Translations under genes and position numbers: made by a program
Notes under the pieces: generated by a model
Database searches by the model: none
Seen by the model: the letters and a program-made list of their open reading frames with translations, nothing else
What the model was told of the DNA's origin: nothing
In this document: positions 1 to 5,218 of the stretch, in pieces
How the letters are laid out: the number at the start of each line of letters is the position of its first letter
Position numbering within the stretch: position 1 is the stretch's first letter
DNA from: Bryobacteraceae bacterium
GTDB lineage: Bacteria; Acidobacteriota; Terriglobia; Bryobacterales; Bryobacteraceae
DNA: 5,218 nt
Direction: 5' to 3'
Assembly: GCA_947456995.1 (NCBI GenBank)
Contig: CANGVB010000324.1
Location: 1-5,218, forward strand

Positions 1-153
1 CAGAATGGGGACGCGCCCACTGCCATTTCCCTTGAGAATCTCAGACCTCGACGCGATCGACGACCAAACGAAGCTTCGATCATGAGGCCGATTGAGCACT
101 ATCCCTGAAAGTTCCGTTGTGCCGTCTCAATTTAATGCGACGACATAGTCGCT
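1..153. other. Left-edge stretch with no supportable gene
   Basis: I see no convincing gene here. Two short plus-strand frames are open from the window edge. One ends with TGA at 106-108. The other ends with TGA at 83-85 and contains an ATG at 5. Either could be the C-terminal tail of a gene entering from the left, but neither tail is recognisable. A minus-strand frame opens at an ATG at 83-81 and runs off the left edge, but it has no ribosome binding site. A 10-bp perfect palindrome (CGAAGCTTCG) sits at 69-78; it has no T-run and no obvious role. The stretch lies downstream of the minus-strand cassette that stops at 154, and no clear intrinsic terminator for that cassette is visible. Confidence 0.4.
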
Positions 154-684
154 CTACTGCCTCATGAAAATGCGATCAAGCCTCGCGGCAGCAAGCGAGT
201 GAATAGTAGGCTCCAGTTTCGTTAAAGCCAACCTTTCCCGGAAGATCTCGACTCGCCCCATGGCATGCCGCTGCAAGCCCTCCACAAAATCAAGGTCCTT
301 CTCCCGACCCGCAATCAATTTCGCAATTGCCAAGTCATGCACCTCGAGACACCATCCCCGCACAGAGAGCGTATTCGGGTTTGAGATCACAATCAACCTG
401 TCCTGCCACCCCTCCGGCAACACAGCAGTCTCAGGGTCAACACCATGGGCAAAATAGCCGTAGGCTCGCTCAAACGGCGACCCTTCACCAATCGATCCAT
501 CGATCAATTCAGCGCGTTCTGGATGATTCCGAGGAAACACATCAGCTTCCTTCGACACAAGAAATTCCGCAGGCGCGTCAGGGTACTGCCCAAGAATCGC
601 CTGGCTTCCTATCACCACGATGTCTGAATCATCCGCGATGGTCGAGGCTGCAGGTATCAGATGCTCCAACTGCAGACGCGTCAT
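154..684 (-). CDS. DUF6036/AbiEii-like nucleotidyltransferase-fold protein (possible toxin)
   Basis: This 176-residue protein has features of the minimal nucleotidyltransferase-like DUF6036 family, related to AbiEii-type toxins. Residues 22-31 form a hydrophobic strand leading into a GSQA motif (G26-S27). An acidic E46-A47-D48 follows where the metal-binding carboxylates of the fold would sit. A late helix (about 116-130) carries the characteristic D-L-A-I-A-K-L-x-A-G-R-E-K-D pattern, and the length fits the family. There is no signal peptide or membrane segment, so it should be cytoplasmic. The ATG at 684 is preceded by a purine-rich GGTGGGAG, which supports this start. Its first 56 nt overlap the end of the upstream small gene, so the two are probably translated together. 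Such proteins are often annotated as putative nucleotidyltransferases. A toxin role is inference from fold and gene arrangement, and the substrate is unknown. The family call is fairly sure; the function is not. Confidence 0.8.
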   Translation of the reverse strand: MTRLQLEHLIPAASTIADDSDIVVIGSQAILGQYPDAPAEFLVSKEADVFPRNHPERAELIDGSIGEGSPFERAYGYFAHGVDPETAVLPEGWQDRLIVISNPNTLSVRGWCLEVHDLAIAKLIAGREKDLDFVEGLQRHAMGRVEIFRERLALTKLEPTIHSLAAARLDRIFMRQ

Positions 685-1000
685 AGATCTCCCACCGTTC
701 TTTCGGACTCAGCACGCCAGCAAACGGACCGGCCTGCCGCATCGCCGTCATCTTCTCACTCTCTTCCACCATCACCACAAACAGCTCCTCCAGAGGCAGC
801 TTCAACAGCTCCGCCCACGCATCAAGATAAGGCTGCGACCGGCCCGCCGTCGCCGACCAGCGCTGCAAATTATCATGAGCAATCGCGAGCAACTCAGGCG
901 ACTTGCGCAGCTTCTCAGCAATAGCCTGGTGCATCGCCAAGCTCCGCGCATCAATCCGCGCGTGTCCCTTCAGCTCGCTAGCTTCCTTCACTGGCACCAT
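629..1000 (-). CDS. Small helical protein upstream of the nucleotidyltransferase (possible antitoxin or partner)
   Basis: This protein has 123 residues from the ATG at 1000. It is a mostly helical, charged, soluble protein with no signal peptide. I recognise its pattern from small hypothetical proteins paired with DUF6036 genes: D17-A-R-S-L-A-x-H followed by A-I-A-E-K-L (about 17-31), then N-L-x-R-W (44-48), G-R-S-Q-P-Y-L-D-A-W (53-62), L-P-L-E-E-L (68-73) and P-F-A-G-V-L-x-P-K-E-R-W (92-103). No catalytic motif is visible. The frame is open further upstream to 1198, but that extension is cysteine-rich, unlike the rest, and antisense to the BON gene, so the conserved block argues for a start near 1000. 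No good Shine-Dalgarno precedes it, and a start a few codons later is possible. The last 16 or so residues, after W103-E-I-Y-D, are encoded in the overlap with the next gene and look unconserved. An antitoxin role is inferred from gene order only. Confidence 0.75.
   Translation of the reverse strand: MVPVKEASELKGHARIDARSLAMHQAIAEKLRKSPELLAIAHDNLQRWSATAGRSQPYLDAWAELLKLPLEELFVVMVEESEKMTAMRQAGPFAGVLSPKERWEIYDASAVGASDTCSLDHRG
689..696 (-). promoter_or_regulatory. Ribosome binding site embedded in upstream gene
   Basis: On the minus strand GGTGGGAG lies 4 nt before the ATG at 684. It is made by codons of the upstream small gene (R102-W103-E104), and the ATG itself straddles its Y106 and D107 codons. 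The site fixes the start of the nucleotidyltransferase gene and implies that ribosomes finishing the first gene run through the second gene's initiation region. Spacing is somewhat short if GGAG is taken as the core and normal if GGTGG is. Confidence 0.6.
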
Positions 1001-1088
1001 AAACGCAGTATCACATCCATTCCGATTTTCGAAACGTTCTAATAGATGCCTGCATCCAAATTGGCAGGTAGTACGAAAGGCCAAGAAC
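1001..1088. promoter_or_regulatory. Divergent intergenic region between the minus-strand cassette and the BON gene
   Basis: These 88 bp separate two divergently transcribed units, so promoters for both should lie here or overlap the first codons. The stretch is more AT-rich than its flanks. It contains a palindrome TTTCGAAA (1027-1034), AACGTT (1033-1038) and a 5-bp inverted repeat GATGC-CT-GCATC (1045-1056), any of which could bind a regulator. I could not find a -35/-10 pair with good sequence and spacing on either strand, so no promoter is called. The regulatory role is inferred from gene geometry. Confidence 0.4.
1076..1080 (+). promoter_or_regulatory. Ribosome binding site deciding the BON-protein start
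   Basis: AAAGG lies 8 nt upstream of the ATG at 1089. The reading frame is open back to 903, but only the start at 1089 has a ribosome binding site and puts a proper signal peptide at the N-terminus. Confidence 0.6.
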
Positions 1089-1622
1089 ATGAAAAACACA
1101 ATTTTCACTGCAGTATTTGCAACCGTCCTGGCCACCACTCCTCTCTTTAGCGCAAGTCTACCGACCACGCAAACGGACGAGCAGCGGCTGGCTAACAAGA
1201 TCCGTCATGAGCTCGTCACGCTCCCCTTCTACGGCGTATTCGACCAGATGAGTTATTCACTCAGCGGTCGAAAAGTTACCCTCTACGGGCAGGTTACCCG
1301 ACCCGTTCTTGCAAGCTCTGCCGCTAACGTAGTTAAGGGCATTCCCGGCGTCGAAGAAGTCGTCAACAACATCGAGGTTCTTCCTCTATCGCCCAATGAC
1401 GACCGGCTCCGCATTGCTCTCTACCGCACCATCTTCAGTCAGGCCTCTCTCGGCCGCTATACCCTGGGGGCCATCCCACCGGTACGCATCATCGTCAAGA
1501 ATGGCGACGTCACCCTAAGCGGCGTAGTCATGAACGAGATGGACAAAAATATGGCCGGGCTCTTCGCCAACCAAGTGGCTGGTGTATTCAGCGTCACCAA
1601 CCATCTGACGGTTGAAAAGTAA
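1089..1622 (+). CDS. Exported double-BON-domain protein (OsmY-like)
   Basis: This 177-residue protein starts with a signal peptide: K2 in the n-region, a hydrophobic core from about residue 5 to 20, and a likely signal peptidase I site after F20-S21-A22. Two BON domains follow. The first spans about 31-99 and has V-T-L-Y-G-Q-V (63-69) and I-P-G-V-E-E-V-V-N-N-I (85-95). The second spans about 104-176 and has I-I-V-K-N-G-D-V-T-L-S-G-V-V (134-147) and V-A-G-V-F-S-V-T-N-H-L (163-173). BON domains are alpha/beta modules thought to bind phospholipid or other envelope components. OsmY of E. coli is a periplasmic stress protein with two of them. The protein is therefore probably periplasmic or envelope-associated, with no enzymatic motif visible. 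It is followed by a strong terminator and seems to be mostly a single-gene transcript. The family call is secure; the precise role is unknown. Confidence 0.9.
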   Translation: MKNTIFTAVFATVLATTPLFSASLPTTQTDEQRLANKIRHELVTLPFYGVFDQMSYSLSGRKVTLYGQVTRPVLASSAANVVKGIPGVEEVVNNIEVLPLSPNDDRLRIALYRTIFSQASLGRYTLGAIPPVRIIVKNGDVTLSGVVMNEMDKNMAGLFANQVAGVFSVTNHLTVEK

Positions 1623-1644
1623 ATCCTGGCATCCCGTAAGGGCT

Positions 1645-2361
1645 ATGAGATCAGGTTTGTTTCCAACTCCTTGTTTACCCCAAGAGCCCGCGCTCTCCCT
1701 CCTGCGCGGGCTCCTTTTTCTGTTTGCATTTTCGGCTCCTGCGCAAACGCTTGTCCTCGGCATCGCTGGCGGCTGGGAACCCGCCGACGCCCCCTGGACC
1801 ATCACCCGCCGTATCGCCACACACCTCGAATTCCAGAGCTTCCCGGACACCACCTTTGAGACCTTCGGCAACCACCACCTCGACCAGGCCAAAGAACGCA
1901 TCACGCGACATCTGGATATCAACCACGATGGCGTTCTCGATCAGCAAGAGCGCACCCAGGCGCGCCTCGTTCTCTACGGCCAATCTTTAGGCGGCGCCGC
2001 CACCATCAACCTCTGCCGCTGGCTCAAGAAACAACAGATCCCCGTGCGGCTGAATGTCCAAATCGACAGCGTCGGCCTACGCGATGGCAAGGTCCCCTCG
2101 AATGTGAAGGAAGCCGCCAATCTTTACCAGCGCGATTTCGGCCCCATTCGCGGCCAATCCAAAATCAAACCGGAAGACCCAAAGCAAACTCGCATCCTTG
2201 GCAACTGGCGCTACCGCTACCCCCGCGATAAAGTTATCGACACCACCGAGTGGCCTCTTGGCCACCGCCTCATCGTCAACCCTCACCTCAAGATGGAATT
2301 CGACCCCGAAGTTTCGGCCAAAGTTGAAGAACTTATCGCCAACACACTGCGCAATTGGTAG
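1645..2361 (+). CDS. Probable secreted alpha/beta-hydrolase-like protein with an EF-hand loop
   Basis: The protein has 238 residues if started at the ATG at 1645. A hydrophobic stretch at about 19-31 ending in A-P-A-Q (31-34) looks like a signal peptide, though its n-region is unusually long. Y111-G-Q-S114-L-G-G is a serine-hydrolase nucleophile elbow after a beta strand. D141 in Q-I-D-S-V-G and H214 in N-P-H-L-K-M-E are the best candidates for the acid and the base. Residues D91 to E102 form a textbook EF-hand calcium loop (D91, N93, D95, G96, V97, L98, D99, E102), only 12 residues before the nucleophile. The substrate is unknown; a lipase, esterase or thioesterase-like role is possible. The start is uncertain: AAGGG is only 2 nt from the ATG, and the terminator at 1684-1719 lies inside the leader. 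TTG at 1612 (overlapping the BON stop) or TTG at 1657 are alternatives. It ends 20 nt before the next gene, so the two are probably cotranscribed. Confidence 0.75.
   Translation: MRSGLFPTPCLPQEPALSLLRGLLFLFAFSAPAQTLVLGIAGGWEPADAPWTITRRIATHLEFQSFPDTTFETFGNHHLDQAKERITRHLDINHDGVLDQQERTQARLVLYGQSLGGAATINLCRWLKKQQIPVRLNVQIDSVGLRDGKVPSNVKEAANLYQRDFGPIRGQSKIKPEDPKQTRILGNWRYRYPRDKVIDTTEWPLGHRLIVNPHLKMEFDPEVSAKVEELIANTLRNW
1684..1719 (+). terminator. Strong intrinsic terminator after the BON gene
   Basis: A perfect 10-bp GC-rich stem (GAGCCCGCGC at 1684-1693 pairing with GCGCGGGCTC at 1704-1713) encloses a 10-nt loop and is followed by C and five Ts (1715-1719). It begins 61 nt after the BON stop codon, a natural place for that gene's terminator. 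On the opposite strand the hairpin is not followed by a T-run, so it acts in the plus direction only. It lies inside the predicted leader-peptide coding part of the hydrolase, which is discussed as a finding. Confidence 0.8.
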
Positions 2362-2381
2362 AAGCCGATTAAACTAGCCAG

Positions 2382-3350
2382 ATGGCCAATCCACTTCGCT
2401 ATTTCTATGAAGCAAAACAAAAGGAAATGGCGGCCCAGATCTGGGACTTGGCAAGCAGCAAATCGACCTTTTATTCAACCATCTGCAGTATCAATCAAAA
2501 GCGCTTCTTAACCTCGGATGCGCGTCGCGTCCTCCACGCCAAAGATTGGTGCACATACTGGCGGCAGGATGGAGAACCTGAAAACAACGATGCGGTTAAC
2601 CGGGAACTTGGTCACCCCAATGGATATTATTCCGGCGAATGTATTGCCGAGGTAGAACACTTCTACGTCGCCGCATTTATGGAAATTGCAATTGGTCCGG
2701 GGCTGACTCAAATTGGAGTCGTTGGCTGGGAGACTTTCGATATCACCTTAAAGCGTCCCCTGATGGAGGCGTATAAGGCCCATGACGATGGGCGCAACGT
2801 TTCCGAAGCATTCTTCGGCGGATTCCATGGCGGGCTACAGGCCTGGTTTAACTCAATCAAGTGGAATTACGGCCAGGTAGCTAGAGCCCAATCGGGCCTG
2901 GCCTTTGGTGCTGAAATTCTTGAGGGGAGGCCAATTCTGTTGCCCGTTGATCCAGCAGTGGCGCTCGCCGAGGCCACTGTCAAGCTTCGCGATGCCATCA
3001 ACTTTATTGAGAAGGTTCGTTCAGAACCGCTTCCCACTAAACTCCCCTCCTTCGACAAAGCCCCCATCGGCACCTGCCCTATCCCCTACAAGCCTGCCAC
3101 TCCCGACAAAGAATTCAAGCTGGATTACAACGACCCCAAACGCCGCTCCCTCTCGGCAGTATCAATGGCCGTTTATCAGACCTTTGACCTCTGGCCTCTC
3201 ATCTGGTGGCACAATCCAAGCCTGGCAGCAAACCCCAATAAGCTGAAGCCCCTGACAGCAGTCCGCTATCGCGATCTCTCCACCTACACTCAAACCGAGA
3301 TCAAGCTCGCAAAAGATACCGCCCCCACCTGGAAGAATTACGCGCTCTAG
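2382..3350 (+). CDS. Unrecognised 322-residue protein with LysM-like C-terminal segment
   Basis: I do not recognise the full-length protein. It has no signal peptide. The N-terminal 75 residues are polar and rich in aromatic and charged residues. A central, moderately hydrophobic stretch (about 94-117, with G-P-G-L-T-Q-I-G) might touch a membrane or form a buried helix pair. It is followed by a Gly/Phe-rich F-F-G-G-F-H-G-G (144-151). Residues 185-240 are proline-rich and resemble a linker. The C-terminus (about 256-300) reads like a divergent LysM-type module: S-L-S-A-V-S-M-A-V-Y, then D-L-W-P-L-I (269-274), N278-P and N284-P-N-K-L-K-P. LysM modules bind peptidoglycan-like glycans or act as structural modules in phage-tail-like proteins. 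The start is well fixed: an in-frame TAA at 2370-2372 leaves ATG 2382 as the first start, although no clear ribosome binding site precedes it. It lies 20 nt after the hydrolase and probably shares its transcript. Function is open. Confidence 0.8.
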   Translation: MANPLRYFYEAKQKEMAAQIWDLASSKSTFYSTICSINQKRFLTSDARRVLHAKDWCTYWRQDGEPENNDAVNRELGHPNGYYSGECIAEVEHFYVAAFMEIAIGPGLTQIGVVGWETFDITLKRPLMEAYKAHDDGRNVSEAFFGGFHGGLQAWFNSIKWNYGQVARAQSGLAFGAEILEGRPILLPVDPAVALAEATVKLRDAINFIEKVRSEPLPTKLPSFDKAPIGTCPIPYKPATPDKEFKLDYNDPKRRSLSAVSMAVYQTFDLWPLIWWHNPSLAANPNKLKPLTAVRYRDLSTYTQTEIKLAKDTAPTWKNYAL

Positions 3351-3353
3351 AAT

Positions 3354-4724
3354 CTAAACCTGAGCCCGCTTCCAGCGCCCACTCCGAAACGCCAGAATCC
3401 CGCAAACCGCAATCATGCTTTCGGTCAGCGTCACAGCCAGAAACACGCCATTCGGCCCCATCTGCCCGGCCAGATAATGCGCCAGCGGCAACTGAAACAC
3501 CCAATAGCAAAACACATTGATCACCGTCGGCGTAATCGTATCCCCAGCCCCGTTAAACGCCTGCACCAGCACCAGCCCGTACGCATAAAGCAAATAGCCA
3601 TAAGAGATCAACCGCAGTGCATCCTTCCCCACAGCCACCACAGCTTCCTCCTGCGTAAAGATCCGAATCAGAAACTCTGAGAAGAAGATAAACACCAGAC
3701 TCACCAGCCCCAAAAAGATCATGTTGTAGAAGCCGCACAACCACGCGGCCCGCTCGCTGCGCTCCGGCTTGCCAGCGCCCAGGTTCTGCCCCATCAGCGT
3801 CGCCGCCGCCCCACCCAGCCCCCAGCTCGGCAAGATCGTCACGATGATAATCCGGATCGCGATCGTATACCCGGCCGTTGCCACGCTACCAAACTGGGCC
3901 ACAATCCGCGCCAGCATCAACCAGCTCGCCGTGCCGATCAGATATTGAAACATGCCGGGTAAACTCACCTTCAGCATCTCGCTCATAAGGTGCCAGTTGG
4001 GCCGCAGATGGAAGAGCCGCAGCGTTACCCGCTCGCCCGGTGTAAACAAACGATAGAACTGATAAGCCACACCCACCGTGCGTCCACACGTCGTGGCGAC
4101 AGCACTTCCAGCCACACCCATCTCAGGAAAAGGTCCCCACCCAAAGATCAAACAAGGGTCCAATACAAGATTCACCACATTGGCAATCCACAACACGCGC
4201 ATGGCAATCGCCGCATCCCCGGCACCCCGAAAAATTGCGTTGATCAAAAAGATCAACAGAATCGAATAGGTGCCCCCAAACATGATCGTGGTGTAGCCGA
4301 AACCACTCTCAACAATCGCCGTATCGGGAGTCATGAATCCCAACAAAGGCCGCGCATAAATCGACGCTGGCACCCCAATCAACACACTAGCTGCAATCCC
4401 GATCAAGACCGCCTGGCCAGCAGCAGCACTAGCCCCTTCAGCGTCCTTCTCCCCAATGCGACGCGCCACAAAAGCAGTAGCCCCCGCGCAAAGCCCCATC
4501 GCCACCGCAAACACAATCGTCTCCATCGCCTCTGTCAAGCCCACAGTTGCGACGGCGGCCGGGCCCAGCCCGGCCACCCAAAATACGTTCACAATGGCGA
4601 ACAAGCTTTCCATCGAAAGCTCCAGCACCATCGGAATCGCAAGCAATGCAATTGCCCGCTTTAAACTACCCTCTGTGAAGTCCTGATGGCTACCCCGCAG
4701 GGCTTCTTTGAGGGTTTCTATCAA
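3354..4724 (-). CDS. MATE-family multidrug/metabolite efflux transporter
   Basis: This 456-residue integral membrane protein has the usual MATE length and about 12 hydrophobic segments in two homologous halves. The duplication shows in R166-G-A-G-D of the first half matching N391-G-A-G-D-T of the second. [20 protein letters not shown] (299-318) is the typical second-half signature, and [11 protein letters not shown] (81-91) is its first-half counterpart. MATE proteins export cationic drugs or metabolites from the cytoplasm using H+ or Na+ gradients; the substrate here cannot be read from sequence. Acidic residues in the first membrane segment are E35 and E39, and N46 sits where many relatives seem to have Asp. 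The start is TTG at 4724, overlapping the typA stop as TTGA. A possible Shine-Dalgarno, AAGG, lies about 10 nt upstream inside typA. It is therefore probably expressed from the typA transcript and translationally coupled to it. The family call is very secure. Confidence 0.93.
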   Translation of the reverse strand: MIETLKEALRGSHQDFTEGSLKRAIALLAIPMVLELSMESLFAIVNVFWVAGLGPAAVATVGLTEAMETIVFAVAMGLCAGATAFVARRIGEKDAEGASAAAGQAVLIGIAASVLIGVPASIYARPLLGFMTPDTAIVESGFGYTTIMFGGTYSILLIFLINAIFRGAGDAAIAMRVLWIANVVNLVLDPCLIFGWGPFPEMGVAGSAVATTCGRTVGVAYQFYRLFTPGERVTLRLFHLRPNWHLMSEMLKVSLPGMFQYLIGTASWLMLARIVAQFGSVATAGYTIAIRIIIVTILPSWGLGGAAATLMGQNLGAGKPERSERAAWLCGFYNMIFLGLVSLVFIFFSEFLIRIFTQEEAVVAVGKDALRLISYGYLLYAYGLVLVQAFNGAGDTITPTVINVFCYWVFQLPLAHYLAGQMGPNGVFLAVTLTESMIAVCGILAFRSGRWKRAQV

Positions 4725-5218
4725 CGCTGATTGGCCTTGAGGATTTTCTTGCGCAGACGGATGGACTTCGGCGTGATCTCGACAAACTCGTCGATTTCGA
4801 TGAATTCAATCGCCAGCTCAAGCGTCATTGCACGAGGCGGAACCAGACGAATCGCATCGTCAGCAGAGGAGCTGCGCATGTTCGTCAGCTTCTTTTCGCG
4901 CACGATGTTTACCGTGAGGTCAGAGTCACGCGAGTTCTCACCCACGATCATGCCTTCGTAAACTTCCGTCGCCGGGGTCACGAAAATTTCGCCGCGCTCC
5001 TGCAAGCCATTGATCGCAAACGCAGTGGTTACACCAGCGCGGTCGGAGATCATAACGCCGGTGGGACGCATCGGGATCGCACCCTGCCAGTCCATGTAGC
5101 CGTTGAACAACGAGTTCATGATGGCCGTACCACGGGTCTCGGTGAGCATTTCGTTGCGGATACCAATCAAGCCGCGCGAAGGAACCTGGAATTCAAGCCG
5201 AACGCGGCCCGAACCATG
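4721..5218 (-). CDS. typA: TypA/BipA ribosome-associated GTPase, C-terminal part (cut by window edge)
   Basis: Only the last 165 residues are inside the window; the GTPase domain lies beyond the right edge. TypA/BipA is a translational GTPase that binds the 70S ribosome and helps 50S assembly and growth under stress such as cold. The visible part matches the family-specific C-terminal region, including [11 protein letters not shown] (residues 13-23 of the visible part), L-x-[31 protein letters not shown], and the end [14 protein letters not shown]. The frame is open to base 5218, so an apparent start at 5170 (a TTG codon, Leu in the conserved motif) is not the real one. The full protein should be about 600 residues, as in E. 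coli. The stop codon TGA at 4723-4721 overlaps the start of the MATE gene. The call is very secure. Confidence 0.96.
   Translation of the reverse strand, partial: HGSGRVRLEFQVPSRGLIGIRNEMLTETRGTAIMNSLFNGYMDWQGAIPMRPTGVMISDRAGVTTAFAINGLQERGEIFVTPATEVYEGMIVGENSRDSDLTVNIVREKKLTNMRSSSADDAIRLVPPRAMTLELAIEFIEIDEFVEITPKSIRLRKKILKANQR

Noticed and set aside
136..152. Possible short hairpin just after the nucleotidyltransferase stop (CGAC-TAT-GTCG on the minus strand)
   Set aside because: The stem is only 4-5 bp and no T-run follows, so it is not a credible terminator.
490..512. Repeated ATCGAT elements
   Set aside because: They lie within the nucleotidyltransferase coding sequence, are few and short, and are explained by Ile-Asp codons.
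903..1088. Upstream extension of the BON-protein reading frame to 903
   Set aside because: It is antisense to the minus-strand small gene, has no ribosome binding site and would bury the signal peptide. The ATG at 1089 has both a binding site and a proper leader.
1001..1198. N-terminal extension of the minus-strand small protein to 1198
   Set aside because: The extension overlaps the BON gene on the other strand, is unlike the conserved block in composition and has no supporting features.
1515..1983. Two open minus-strand frames under the BON-hydrolase junction
   Set aside because: They have no recognisable product and no ribosome binding site, and both real genes on the plus strand have clear domain motifs.
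3990..4664. 224-codon open frame on the plus strand across the MATE gene
   Set aside because: It is a shadow of the MATE coding sequence: its translation is rich in His, Arg, Pro and Gln with no domain, and the MATE call is secure.
5168..5170. Start of a 149-residue protein at 5170
   Set aside because: The codon is TTG encoding a conserved Leu inside the TypA motif, and the frame stays open to the window edge, so this is the interior of a truncated gene.

Overview
The window looks like ordinary bacterial chromosome of moderately high GC, dense with genes, with no transposon, CRISPR, phage or RNA gene that I can see. The style of the exported BON-domain protein and of the small secreted hydrolase suggests an Acidobacteriota host (Bryobacter/Solibacter-like). 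That is an inference from remembered family resemblance, not a database result.

Layout. Bases 1-153 hold no gene I can defend. Bases 154-1000 (minus strand) carry a two-gene cassette: a 123-residue helical protein followed by a 176-residue nucleotidyltransferase-fold protein of the DUF6036/AbiEii-like kind. The two overlap by 56 nt, and the second gene's ribosome binding site and start codon lie inside the first gene. The arrangement resembles a toxin-antitoxin or abortive-infection pair, but activity is not shown. An 88-bp divergent intergenic region (1001-1088) separates this cassette from three plus-strand genes: an exported double-BON-domain protein (1089-1622), a probable secreted alpha/beta-hydrolase with an EF-hand calcium loop just before its nucleophile elbow (about 1645-2361), and an unrecognised 322-residue protein with a LysM-like C-terminal segment (2382-3350). 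A strong intrinsic terminator (perfect 10-bp stem plus T-run, 1684-1719) follows the BON gene and also lies inside the signal-peptide coding part of the hydrolase. Either the hydrolase start is misplaced or this is a conditional (attenuator-like) junction.

The right part is a minus-strand pair running in from beyond the window: the C-terminal 165 residues of the ribosome-associated GTPase TypA/BipA (4721-5218, cut by the window edge) and a complete MATE-family efflux transporter (3354-4724). The transporter begins with a TTG codon inside a 4-nt TTGA overlap with the typA stop. The MATE gene converges on the 322-residue gene with only 3 bp between the two stop codons.

The most interesting points are the overlapping nucleotidyltransferase cassette, the terminator embedded in a signal-peptide coding sequence, and the hydrolase-EF-hand architecture next to an unknown LysM-like protein. 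None of these proves a new system on its own.
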